The position numbers and the translations under genes were made by a program. Shown one piece after another: positions 1-10,553 of a stretch of DNA of 64,000 bases (positions are counted from its first letter, which is position 1; each line of letters begins with the position of its first letter). The DNA is from Blepharisma japonicum. Its lineage: Eukaryota > Ciliophora > Heterotrichea > Heterotrichida > Blepharismidae. The notes under the pieces were generated by a model. That model saw only the letters and a list, made by a program, of their open reading frames with translations. It had not been told where the DNA came from and did not search any database. The stretch is taken from NCBI GenBank assembly GCA_949751835.1, contig CATKHK010000024.1, positions 248,001 to 312,000 of the forward strand, in the 5' to 3' direction.

Positions 1-208
1 ACTAAAATATTTAATATAATTATTGTTTGAGATCAATTATAGATAGTTTAGAAGGACTATAATAATTGAAACAAAATTTTTCTAGACATTAAAGTTAAAA
101 GGCCAGAAATAGGAAAATTTATTCAATTCTGCTTGAGATAGGAAAAAAATCAACAGATCTATAACAATTTTCAACTAAACCTGATCTTCATAGGAATGAA
201 AATTAAAC

Positions 209-643
209 TTAATAAGTATCTCCTTCGTTAGGTTGAGCAAGCCTCTTATTAGCACCTGAATTCATGTCTTTTCTAAGCTCTACTAAGATGGTCTCCATTG
301 TATATTGTGAGGTCCAATTTCCAAGAATTCTAAAGCTGGCTGGGTCAACAGCTCCATTATGAGGGTTCACACTGCTCATATTGATTTTGGTTATAAACTG
401 CACTTGTGGAGCTTCTTGAGGATAATTTGGACCACAGTGAAATCTGACTTGATACATGCGGTTTTCATGCACACCACCAGGCGGGCCAATTATCATTCCA
501 GTCCAGCTGCTTAAAGTGATGTCATCACCTCTGTCAAGGCCATAGCTCACATTAGGATCACCTAAGCCATGTTCTCCTTTTTCAAGTTCGTCAAGGAGTC
601 TGAAATTTCTTGGAACTAAATATTAAGTACCTGCTGACTGCAT
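209..643 (-). CDS. UEV1: Ubiquitin-conjugating enzyme variant, Mms2/UEV1 type
   Basis: Predicted 139-aa UEV, the catalytically silent partner of Ubc13 in making Lys63-linked ubiquitin chains for DNA-damage tolerance and signalling. After removing a 15-nt intron (616-630, gtacttaatatttag) the protein starts MQSAVPRNFRLLDELEKGE, very close to animal and yeast Mms2. It contains the WTGMIIGPPGG segment and ends in the family-typical LAQPNEGDTY. No cysteine occupies the E2 active-site region, as expected for the family. The first exon is only 13 nt, so the start depends on the intron; the spliced frame is unbroken and gives the usual family length. Confidence 0.93.
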
Positions 644-781
644 TTTATGAATTATATCAAATCATAATATTATGATGTAAAAATTAATTTTAAGTAATTT
701 ATTCTTAAAGAAAATAAATGCATGAAAGCATGCAACATAAACTAAAATATAATTCTATAAAGATGAAATAGGAAATATCAA

Positions 782-1882
782 TTAGTTCCTTACACAAACA
801 TGCGCTTCGTGATCAGCATTGAGCCCTTTTTTGCAGTCAAAACAAAAATATTTGGCTCCTCTGCATAATACTGAATTACACACCATAAATTTGCATCCTG
901 TAACTCTTTCAATTGGCTGTTTGCATCACGGGCAATTAACCCAATTATTTTGATTCATCAGTTCATTAAACTTTATATCGGCTTGATCATTTTCAGCTTT
1001 CCATTTTGCATATGCTTCACAAGTATTTCCTTTGTGGGGCTTATCTTTACACTTTGGACATGATTCATGGTTGCAGAATTCACATTTATATTCTTCTAAA
1101 TTGCTAGGCAATAAGAGCAAATTTTCACATCCAGGCCCTGGGCATTGAAAATAAATTTCCTTAGCATCTTCTCCAGTAGGTTGCCATCCAGTAATTGAAA
1201 ATTTTAAATATTTTTGGAAAGTTTGGTCATCTACTAAATATTTGATGATGTTTACATCAATAGCCACATCGCAATCGTTTGGGCATTTTAAATTTTTGTC
1301 GTCAACTTTTCTTTCATCAATATTTGTTTTGAGATGCCCTGATAAACAAATTTTACAAAATCTATGATCGCATTCTAGTGTAATGCCATCTTTGATTTGA
1401 TGATTTTCTAAACATATAAGGCATTGGAAATTTAATAATTTATCTCGTTCTTCAAATAGCAATTTATTGAAAGCCTCTCGTCCACCATATGCAGCAATAA
1501 TTAAATTCTCAGGAATTATGTTGAAGCAGGAAGGGCATACACTTAATTCTTTTCAGTCCAAAATATTTCCGAGTGTCATATCTTCAATTAAGGCTTTTAA
1601 GCATTGCTCATTGCAAAATACATGCGATGCAGAGCATGGAAGTCGTACTGAATTTTCTAATTCAGAAACATGGATTTGCTTTTTACATTTTAGGCAAGCA
1701 TGATAGCGAATGGTGACTGCTACATTTACCTCAAAGTTCGTATATTTCAGTAATTTGCTAAAAGGTTCGAGAACATCTCTGAGGTGCTCTTTATTATTTT
1801 TTCCAGATGATATATATCTTGATAAAGAGTCCAAAGTGTTTTGCATATCAATTTCTGTTTGATTAAACCTTTGCTCATCCAT
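782..1882 (-). CDS. RBR (RING-IBR-RING) E3 ubiquitin ligase
   Basis: 366-aa single-exon protein; RBR ligases pass ubiquitin through a cysteine in RING2. The N-terminal 120 residues carry an extra cysteine cluster (CLKCKKQ near residue 64, then a CPSCF pair). RING1 begins near residue 153 (CLICLE...CDHRFCKIC...CPNDC), the IBR is around 230-290 (CPGPGC...CEFC...CPKC...HKGNTC), and RING2 begins near 318 with CPWC, whose Trp is a TGA codon at 926-928. In RING2 the common C-x-H-M is GCKFMVC, so the His is Phe, but the candidate catalytic Cys remains. The frame is open from ATG to TAA when TGA is Trp. The subfamily (HHARI-like or other) is not resolved. Confidence 0.92.
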
Positions 1883-2084
1883 ATTATAGAAATTTTATTA
1901 GTTTTTAAAATTCTAATTTCTATTATGATTACCTTGAAAAAGGCAAGAATTTCATGCAAGAAATTGAGCTATTAATCCATAGTTTTTATTTTGAAATAAT
2001 GTTAAAAACTACTTATCCTTAATTTTTTTTAAGCACGATTGACCATTGTGATAAATTACGATGAATTAATTTTGTTAAAATGCT

Positions 2085-3491
2085 TTATCTTTGACATACA
2101 TTTATTTTTGGCATATCTTTTGTCTCTTTAATAAAGCAGCCACTAAGCCCAGCAGCTGCTAAACTTGCTGAAAATAAAATGACAGCTGGCACATCATTAC
2201 TTGTAAATTCCAACAATATACCTGCCAATATAGGTGCAATCATGGAAGCCAATCTATTAGCGCAATTACAAATCCCAACTGCAGAACTCCTAACTTCAGC
2301 TGGAAAAGCTTCAGGCGTAATTGCATATTGCACAGAGTACGCTATAAGTGTTAATAAATAAAAAATAACAGAGCAGACCATTAGCTAAATAGAAGATACA
2401 ATATCATATGAGCTAGTTAAAAATCCAAAAATAAATGCACTTCCCAATAATAAAGTAATTGCTTGTGTCCATTTTCTTCCTAGTGATGATTTAACTAAAT
2501 AAGTAGCTAAAATTACAGCTGGAATCCCAGAGAGCTGCTGCAAAAACATAGTCATATATAAGCTTTGGTTACTTGTATCTCCAGCACCTGCGCGGCTCAT
2601 TATTTCAGGCAAATAGCTGCCAAAGCCAGCAAAAGTAAAAGCTGTGAAAAATCATATCTACATAAGAATCACCATTATATAGAAAATTAAGCTTCTTCTC
2701 AACGGAGGAGAAAGCAATAATTTAATTTGGCCTCTAATATCGAGATGCACAGGCATATTTTCATTTGTAACTTCAATTGAATTTAGTGGAATATTGACTC
2801 CCTCTTCCCCGTTGTACTTTAGCATTTCTGAGATCACCCATTCAGCTTCTGAAATTTTTCCTTTGGATATTAAATAGTGAGGTGTTTCATTAATACTAAA
2901 TCTAAAAATTGCAGAAATCAAGGTGATAAACACAATTGTGACCAGAAGAAACCTTCACATTTCTGGAAGACCTATACCTAAGTAAAGTCATGCACATCCG
3001 CATACTAATATAGAGCCGAAAACGCACACAATACTCATTCCTGTTAGCATATGTCTTGATTTGTTTGGACAATATTCTATAAATACCGCTCCATCCACAG
3101 CCAGATTTCCACCTAATCCTAGCCCAGCACCAAAAAAGCAAACTGCCATCATTCATACATTCATTGATGCGCACCCAATTGCTCCTGAAATCACTGAAAT
3201 GATTAGAGTCCTTTTAAAAGGCAGCATTCTCCCTCGTCTATCAGAAATAGTTCCCCAAGCATAGCTTCCCACAAATACCCCTAGCATTAGACCAAAAGGT
3301 AATGCACTCCTTTGGTAAACAGGGACACCCCATTCTTCACCAATTTCATTCATGAAAATTGCATTTCCAGTTATTCACATCATATCTGCTGCTCATCCCA
3401 TCCCACATAGGAAAAACAATTTTCACTGAAGTTTCCCAAATTTTACGTTCTCAATTTTTTCTTCGAGTTGGTTGATCAATGCATTGTTCAT
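2085..3491 (-). CDS. MFS transporter, SV2/SLC22-like
   Basis: About 458 aa with roughly 12 hydrophobic helices. Motifs visible include DRRGRM after TM2, a GAGLGLGGN segment in TM4, and SLGRKW in the second half, matching the SV2/SVOP/organic-ion branch of the major facilitator superfamily. Substrate cannot be told. Two 15-nt introns are needed: 2385-2399 (gtatcttctatttag) and 2658-2672 (gtgattcttatgtag). The second starts GTG rather than GTA, but its removal takes out an in-frame TAG and restores a helix reading YIMIWFFTAF. Several Trp residues are TGA. A distant paralogue lies at 57350-58678. Confidence 0.88.
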
Positions 3492-3524
3492 GATTTATTT
3501 TTAAACTTTTAATAATTCTCTTTA

Positions 3525-4925
3525 TTAGAGGGAAGTATCAAGTGCATCCAAGAATATGTCCGCATGCAACTTTCCAAAAATTAAAGAAGGTCTTAACTGA
3601 ATAACTCTATCCTTGGCAACTCCTACGTGTACGCCCTTTTCTAGCAATTTTTTGCATAATCCCCAAGCAGAGGCTTTGTCTGGCATGTCAAAAGCAACGT
3701 GCAAGCCTAGTCCTCTAATGTTTGAGAGTTTTCCTCGCTTGGCTTGAATTGCGGTGAGGCCACTGAATAAATAATTGCCAGTATTACTGGCATTTTCAAC
3801 TAGATTCTCACAAGAAATTACATTCATTACACCTTGCAATTGGGCAAGATGCAGAGGGTCTCCACACCAACTTTCCACCATCTTAAGATCATGAGATAGC
3901 CTGAATTCTGGCTTAGCAAAGTATCCTGAAACTTGGGCTTTTTTAGAAAATACTAAAATATCTGGCTGGATTCCCCAATGCTGGTGAGCCCAGAACTTTC
4001 CAGTCACTCCAACTCCAGAATAAGTTTCATCTACAATGACAGCAGCTTTGAATTCCTTCGCAATTGATTGAAGTTGTTGATAATACTGAGGACTTGCATA
4101 ATATGTACCCTCGTTTTGTATTGGCTCAACCAAAATTCCTACTATAGGAGATTTGCTTGCTTGGAAGATTTTCCTTGTTGCTTCTAAAGCTTGTGATTCT
4201 TGAACTTTATTATCTGAATGTGCAGTTATTGGATATTTTTCTTTTGGAAAAGGTGCTCTTGGCCAATTAAAGCTTGGAAAATCTACTTTGTCAATTCCAG
4301 AAGATGAAGAGACAGAAAGAAGACCAATACTTTGGCCATGATTAGCGCCTTCAAGGCTTAAAAAAGCGTATTCAGGGATCCCTGCTCCTTCTATTGTTGT
4401 TTTTATTTGTTCAGGGTTGTATTCTACTCCGTATTGATTTTTATAATACCAAATTGATGTTGCTTTCATTGCACTTTCTGTTGCTCCAATTCCACATCCG
4501 TCAGACGTGAAAATTTCACTTAAACTGTCAGGAGCTAGTGGGAGCAAAGTGCTTTTGAGTTTTAAAGCCCAATCGCTAGAAGGACTGATAGCACAAGCAG
4601 ATCTATGAATTAAATGAGAACGAATATTTGCTTGCTCAAGAAATGATAAAAAAAGAGGATGATTATAACCTATAGGGAGTGAAGCATTCTGAGCATATGC
4701 ATCAAGAAGGGTGTTTCCATCTGCATCAACTACATAATTCCCTATGCTCTTTTGATAATCGGCAAAAAATCTTACAGTCCTGAAATCTTGAGTTAACCCT
4801 TCATATTCATTTAGCAAAGCCAAGCTCTCTGGTCCTGGCACTGCAGTTTTCACTGTTGGGCCTTTTGGCTCATATTTCACAAACTGAGGCGAACGCTTTA
4901 CCGCTTTAATAAGATAAGCCAACAT
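3525..4925 (-). CDS. ABAT: 4-aminobutyrate aminotransferase, class III PLP enzyme
   Basis: 466-aa uninterrupted ORF. It matches the GABA transaminase branch of class III aminotransferases, which move the amino group of GABA to 2-oxoglutarate, giving succinate semialdehyde and glutamate. Landmarks are DGNTLLDAYAQ near residue 70, the glycine-rich SDGCGIGATESAM near 141, EPIQNEGTYY near 267, the PLP aspartate in IVDETYSG (D299) and the Schiff-base lysine in FSKKAQ (K329). The basic N-terminus (LIKAVKRSPQF) could be a mitochondrial presequence. Length is as usual for the eukaryotic enzyme. It starts 33 nt beyond the neighbouring transporter's start-side end and lies on the same strand. Confidence 0.93.
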   Translation of the reverse strand: MLAYLIKAVKRSPQFVKYEPKGPTVKTAVPGPESLALLNEYEGLTQDFRTVRFFADYQKSIGNYVVDADGNTLLDAYAQNASLPIGYNHPLFLSFLEQANIRSHLIHRSACAISPSSDWALKLKSTLLPLAPDSLSEIFTSDGCGIGATESAMKATSIWYYKNQYGVEYNPEQIKTTIEGAGIPEYAFLSLEGANHGQSIGLLSVSSSSGIDKVDFPSFNWPRAPFPKEKYPITAHSDNKVQESQALEATRKIFQASKSPIVGILVEPIQNEGTYYASPQYYQQLQSIAKEFKAAVIVDETYSGVGVTGKFWAHQHWGIQPDILVFSKKAQVSGYFAKPEFRLSHDLKMVESWCGDPLHLAQLQGVMNVISCENLVENASNTGNYLFSGLTAIQAKRGKLSNIRGLGLHVAFDMPDKASAWGLCKKLLEKGVHVGVAKDRVIQLRPSLIFGKLHADIFLDALDTSL

Positions 4926-4946
4926 TTTTATTTAATTAATGACCTA

Positions 4947-5723
4947 TTAATATCTGGTGACTGGAAAGGAGTTGATAATCCTATCGATTTCTTTTTTAAA
5001 TCCCGTTAGATCTTGTTTCCATACAGCAAGCTTAGATAAATCTGATCGAAAATCAGCTTCCCGTGCAATTGTGAGCTCTTTATGCAGGTCTTCTTGCAAT
5101 GCTCTTTCAATAGTCTCTATGGATCATCTTGATTTAGGCAAATCTTTATCAAGATCAAGGAGATAAGGCACTGAAGCCCTTCGTTTTAAGTTGCTCAGCT
5201 TGGATTCTATAGTTTTAAGATTTTGGTAGTTTTTTGTGATTGGGGTTTCTAGTGGATTTGCCATGAAATTTTGAATTTTCGGAGAGAGCTTCCACCCAAC
5301 GAAAATTGGGGAGGAGTCTGAAGTTTTTGGAATTTTCGTGCGAATTGGATAATCACGATTTAACGGAAATTTATTAAGCGGAGAAAGAGGCTGCGATCTG
5401 CACCCACGGGACGTTCACAACGAAGTATGCTTCTGGTTAAATACACGGCTTTTTACAGGGCAGGCATTTGTTTTTTGGATTTTACTGAGCTCTTTCAAAA
5501 TCAGTTCTCGAGTTTTATTTTCTTTTCTTGGTGCAGTTTCTTCAGCAGAAATAGTATGCAAAAATGGTTTCAAAGTTTTAGTAGAGCTGAAAGGCTGAGA
5601 TTTATGTGTTTGTAGAGAGTTTTCTAATATAAGTTTTGAGGATGGTTGCACTTGGAGAGATGTCATTATTTGAAAACTAGAAAAGTCATTAAGTGATTGT
5701 GTTCTTCTCGATTTAGGCTTCAT
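4947..5723 (-). CDS. Unknown 258-aa protein with basic N-terminus
   Basis: Not recognised. One frame is open across 777 nt when TGA is Trp (one such Trp lies just upstream of 5415, another near 5128). The N-terminal half is rich in Ser, Lys and Arg (starts MKPKSRRTQSLNDFSSF) and looks disordered. The C-terminal third is charged and helical (KELTIAREADFRSDLSKLA), probably a short coiled coil. A proline-rich stretch near the middle includes FVGWKLSPKI. No signal peptide or membrane segment is visible. Reading TGA as stop would split it into two spurious small ORFs. Confidence 0.78.
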
Positions 5724-5876
5724 TTTAATATCAAGTTAAATTAATCAGATCACTGTGTTTTTTTTATTATGAGCAATACCAATGTAATTAAAAACAGAAA
5801 ATTAAAAGATACTACTTGGCTGATGGGTAGTAAAGAACAGAAAATATAGCGCATGATATGAATTAATTAATGGGAC

Positions 5877-6213
5877 TTAGAAGCCAGTCTTTCTTCTTAT
5901 CTTGCATCCTGGCCAGGTTTGCGTTTTTAAAGGCCCAATCTGTCTTGCTCTTCCCTTCGATGGATGAGCATCTACTCCAGGAGTAAACACAATTTCTCTT
6001 CTGGAATGTGATAATATATTCGAAAGTGGAAAAACTCATACTTATCCATCTCGACGGAATATTGGAAAGACTTGGATTACTCTTCCCCCTCTGCTATAAT
6101 TAATGTGTGAGATATCGCTACTGGGCAAAACGGGCATTCTTAGAATGGCTTGCCTTCATTCCCATTATATTATGGTCAATGCTCTCTGAAATGAGATCAT
6201 ATTTCACCTCCAT
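5877..6213 (-). pseudogene. Decayed small gene, possibly a ciliary STPG/ODF3-like protein
   Basis: Two coding-looking segments lie on this strand in different frames. The upstream one (from the ATG at 6211-6213) reads MEVKYDLISESIDHNIMGMK and on to SKNARFAQ before a TAG. The downstream one, open to a TAA at 5877-5879, contains SRGGRVIQVFPIF, then an in-frame TAA, then VFTPGVDAHPSKGRARQIG. No 15-nt intron with the window's usual signature joins them. The SK-x-x-RF style motif is loosely like sperm-tail PG-rich proteins, but this is a weak resemblance. It is either a pseudogene or a gene with an unusual structure. Confidence 0.35.
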
Positions 6214-6492
6214 AACGTAATAATCATGGCTAGCATAATGTTTAAACAAAAATTAAACTAGACTACTTCTAACCTGATTACTACCCTCATATTTAAATAT
6301 TCACATTTAATTTCTGCTAAAATATTTAGCAATACATCGTACAGCACAGATATCTGGGATCATTCCTTACAGTAACCTAAAGGAGACAAAATAATATAAA
6401 TTATTATTCAAAATTGGTTGAATATTAGATTAAATTATCTTTCTTTATAATCTTTTCGCACAGTCATTTTTTCTATTCATTTTGGATTATAA

Positions 6493-7398
6493 ATGGAAAG
6501 ATACCAAGACTTTTTGGCAGAAAGCCCTTCAGTTTTATATATTCGATATTTACGTAATAACAAAATCCTTGTAGGAACAACTTCTTATCTTTTGGCATCT
6601 GAAACTTTAAAAAAAGAGAACGAATGAACATTGTATCAGCTAAATCCTGTCTGACCACTTCATGGGCCTGAGCGTGAGCCTATTTTAATGAGATTTGACA
6701 ACCTGATTGAAGCTGAAATTGAAGAATTCAAAAAAACGATAGAATTGATGAAGTATTATGGAATTGAAAATGTTCGGGGGAGTATTTTTACCGAAGTTCA
6801 GTTGACAGACGATGATATCACATTTTTAAACGCATTTATGATTTATACTCAATGCCCAGGACTTCTATTTACACGCCCCTATCATGAAAGTATTCCACTT
6901 TATATAGAAAATGCTATATATCCCTACGTTGATTATGCAGTTTTATATGAAAATGTTAAAGATTGGAATGAGATTTATTGCGTTTATGTGCTAACCATAG
7001 AGCACGGGTATTATTATGTTGGATATTGCAAATATGTCAACATTGAAAATAGAATCGAGCAGCATAAAAAGGGGCAAGGGCAAGGAGCTTCTTGGACTAA
7101 AGGACACAACATAAAATGCTATAGTGTTTTTGGGCCTTATATAGACAAACATTTAGCTATTATTGAAGAGTTAAAGATCTCACTAATTATGTTTAGGGTT
7201 CACGATTCTACAGAAATTGTTGTAAGAGGGGGGCCATTTGTAGAGAGAGAACTTGATGAAGAAGCTGTTGATAATATTAGAAGATTAGTTGCTGATTTAA
7301 ATGATGCTTGTTTTATATGCTACAGAATTGGCCATTTTGCAAGAAATTGCAATGAAGTCGTTGACAAATATGATAAAGAAATAATCAGGGGCCAATAA
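6493..7398 (+). CDS. GIY-YIG nuclease-domain protein with CCHC zinc knuckle
   Basis: 301 aa. The start is the ATG at 6493; the frame passes two TGA Trp codons near 6628 and 6652. Residues about 164-215 form a GIY-YIG nuclease core: VYVL (164-167), YYVGY (174-178), catalytic-type Arg in NRIEQHKKG (R187), then WTKGH and a downstream Glu pair in IIEELK. Residues 273-286 are a CCHC knuckle, CFICYRIGHFARNC, which usually binds nucleic acid. The region before the nuclease core contains MKYYGIENVRG. This pairing suggests a single-strand or structured-nucleic-acid nuclease, but the substrate is unknown. It is transcribed towards the anoctamin gene. Confidence 0.85.
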
Positions 7399-7440
7399 TA
7401 ATAAAATTTAAATCCTAAGAATACTTAATTTTTAAAAGAC

Positions 7441-9651
7441 TTATCTACTTTCTATTATTTTTTGATAATCTATATATTGGCCATCTGAAATTGCACGGAA
7501 GTTTAAATTCCTCGAGCTTCTTTCTAAATCAGTATCACTAAGTTTCCCATATAGCTTTTCATTTACAATCCTTTCACTCCAAATCTTCCCTTTTCTTGCG
7601 ATTTCAGGGACGTCTGGAATATAAACACTGATTAAGAATTTCAAAATAAATAGTGCATGCTCAATAATGATAAACAAAACCCACTTATCTTCATTCGAAG
7701 ATAAATCAAACACATTAGAAGTGAAAATAACGATCCCTGTGTTTGTGGCTGCCCCTACAATTGCCATAATTTGAATGATAGTCATCCAGACACCAATTGA
7801 ATTGTCTTGGGCAGGAAATGGCCTTTTAGTTAGATGGCACAATTTTCATGCATCAACTCTTAGCTCCAAAGCACTTAAGCATAATACAATTAATGGAGTG
7901 AAAGAAAATGCTACACTGAATAAAACAACGTATCCATACCCTATGACCATCTCCATATAGTCGTCTAATGGAGTTTCATATGAGGATAAAGTTAATTCGT
8001 GGTCTTCTTTGGACACCAGAGCTCCATCACTATGCTTCTTGTGCTTATACATCTTCCATTTGCCTTTCAAATAAGGTAAGCCGAGCTCAATGAGGTTCAA
8101 GAATAAATTGATAAAATAAATTGCACCTAGCTGGACAGACAGCTCATACATGCAATCCCCATCTGCACAGCCTTCCCATCTTCCTTTAATAAATGCAATA
8201 TAAATCAAAGAAATATAGCTATTCACAAATTGAAAAGAAAACAATTTGATTGTCAACGCATCCATATACTGTGAACGAGTTTCATAATTTTCCCAATCAG
8301 TTAGTTTTTTGGCAACTTTTCTATAAATCTATATAAAACTTACAAAATTCATAATTTTGATCTGTATAGCGTTTGCATAGCCTAAAATTCTCAATCCCCA
8401 TCCTTGCTTATCTTTTAATGTAGATCTATAAAAGAAAAGGCCGACAATACAAACTACAACAAGAGATACGAAAAACATCATGACACTATAGCCAATCCAT
8501 ACTTTCCCATGATGTTGAATTTGCTTTAAGTCAACTTTTTTCCTTTTCCCTGTGACTGGATCTTTAGTATAAGCTCCTTTAAAATCTGGCATTTGCTCTT
8601 CGTTTTGTTGAAAATCGGTTAATCCCCATTGCCAAGCCAGCAAGTTTTGCTTTCTCACCCAAAGTTGGTCCATGAGTGTACTTGCGATACTTACAAACAA
8701 TGAAAAGATTAATGTTAGAGCTTCTGATAAAGACATGCTACTATCAGTTGTAAAATCTTTTCCATTTATTGCATTTATGATACCAAAAATAGCGCCTAGT
8801 ATAGCTGGCCATATGAGCCATCAAACATACATTTCAAGCCAGGCAAAATACATGGTCAGTTTTTCACCAAAATAATTTTTTAATTTTTCAAGATCCTGCT
8901 TCTGATTTCATGTTCGCAGAGTCGCCCAGCTTGATTTAAGATCATTTAGAATTTTAGTAGATGATGATGGGAAATGATCTTCAAGAATGCTACTTTTCTG
9001 GAGGTCGCTAAGCTCAATGATGCCAGTAATCATGCTATTTACTAATCTGATTCTATCGATATGTTTGAATAACGATCCATTTTCACACTCATTTCCGTTT
9101 TCGTCATAATGTTTAAAAATTCTATCAAAAATTTCATCTCTTTTCTCATAAGGTCCATACGGTGCGATTTTTTGAAAATCCAAATTATCGATGATATCTG
9201 GTCTGAATTGTAAAACATAGTCACATAAATCTGCTTCAACTTGTAAATTTTCTTCGCTAGCTCTTATTTTCAAAATAATAAACTCACAGTCCTCTGATAA
9301 GCTTCCCTTCACGTCCAGGTGGAGATTTTGCTGGAGAAGTTTCAGTGTGCAGTTAATGGTAAATTGAGCTAAATCTTGGAATTTTATATGGTCTTTTCCG
9401 GATAGGAAGCTCTGAAATTCTTTTAACTCAGAAAGATAAACTGTGTCGGCGTTGTTTGACTTGAAAAACATTTGGAATTTTGATTCTGCTTTTGAGGATT
9501 TAATTTGTCAGGAAAAGTTGCGGCTTTCATAATGCCTGGAGGGGACATCCCAAGGATTTCGAAAAGCTATAATGTAATCATGAATGTCTTCTTGAATGTC
9601 ATCTACCAAATGCTGAAGAGTGTTTTCGATGGCTCTTGAAGAACTTCCCAT
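7441..9651 (-). CDS. Anoctamin/TMEM16 family channel or lipid scramblase
   Basis: 731 aa after removing one 15-nt intron (8329-8343, gtaagttttatatag). Anoctamins are calcium-activated chloride channels or phospholipid scramblases. Family signatures in order: YFGEKLTMYFAW near the first helix, WPAILGAIFG, the cytosolic WVRKQNLLAWQWG followed by MPDFKGAYTKDPVTG, FQFVNSYISLIYIAFIKG in the pore region, GDCMYELSVQLG, and PAQDNSIGVWMTI towards the C-terminus. The first ~190 residues are cytosolic. Several Trp are TGA, so a standard-code reading gives three fragments. Whether it conducts ions or scrambles lipid cannot be told. Confidence 0.92.
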
Positions 9652-10022
9652 TTACTTATAAAATCTATGATAATTTCTTTATGATTGTTTGAATATACTG
9701 ATAACATTTATATATTTATTACTTTTAAAGGTGAGTGATTAATTAATTCAACTTTATTTACTGATGGGATATTAGTTTAAATATGATGACTTAAGTATTT
9801 TTAGTGATTTTATACATATTTAAGCTCATTTAAATAAAGAATATAAGTAGATCCTCCGTTTATATATTGTAATTTATACAAACGCAATTATCTTTACTAA
9901 GACACTATAAATATATTAATTCTGCTATTTTGACTGCAGGCAGAGGAAAAATTATAATATTTTTGTTTCAAGTAATTCAAAATAGAATTAGTAGCAATTA
10001 GAAATAAGCAAGGCTGTTAAAA
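9652..10022. other. Intergenic gap, AT-rich
   Basis: 371 nt upstream of the anoctamin start and downstream of the SNARE gene. I see no sizeable frame, RNA gene or repeat; it presumably holds the anoctamin promoter. Confidence 0.6.
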
Positions 10023-10406
10023 TTAAAGATCTTGCCCTTGTGTTTCATTGCCGAAATAGCTGAACAAATAAGATAGTAGATAATAAAAAATTGCAAGGAA
10101 TCAGGATAAAATTGTTTTCACTCCAAATCGTTTCAAGAAAAGCCATGCAGCAGATGCTAAAAAGATATAAAAGCACACATAAAATATCACATCTTGCATT
10201 GATATTCTCCTTCTCATTTCTCTTAAAAACTTTCCAGCCCGATTAAATTCTGAACCATAATCGTCATATTGGTCAGAAATGTCTTTGTAGTTTTTTGAAG
10301 TGGAGCCTAATGTTTGACTAATTGCATTCATTCGCTGTAGTTCTGAATTTAGAACAAAATGAGTATCTCTTAGCTGATCTGTAGCGTTTTGAGATTCAGG
10401 TTCCAT
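10023..10406 (-). CDS. SEC20: Sec20/BNIP1-like SNARE
   Basis: 127 aa. The first 75 residues form a SNARE-like heptad helix (LNSELQRMNAISQTLGSTSK), followed by a membrane anchor (VIFYVCFYIFLASAAWLFLKR) and a second hydrophobic stretch. Sec20 is a Qb-type SNARE for Golgi-to-ER retrograde transport. The C-terminal Trp at 10101-10103 is TGA; reading on gives 26 more residues to TAA at 10023. An in-frame TAA sits two codons before the ATG, so the N-terminus is not longer unless spliced. It is short for Sec20 and lacks the large N-terminal domain. Bos1 or another Qb-SNARE is an alternative. Confidence 0.7.
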
Positions 10407-10553
10407 TTCTTAATTATTATATTGGAACCTATAAATAAATGATTTTTCTATATAAGAATATTTATTAAATAGTTTTAATAAAAACTTTTTAGTTAATATA
10501 AACTTAATTGAAAATTCAAAACTGATGCAGTGCAGTAATTCTCAAACTATAGA

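Noticed and set aside
6041-6055. Possible 15-nt intron gtcgagatggataag that would remove an in-frame TAA
   Set aside because: It has G, not A, at position 10 and ends AAG, unlike all other introns here.
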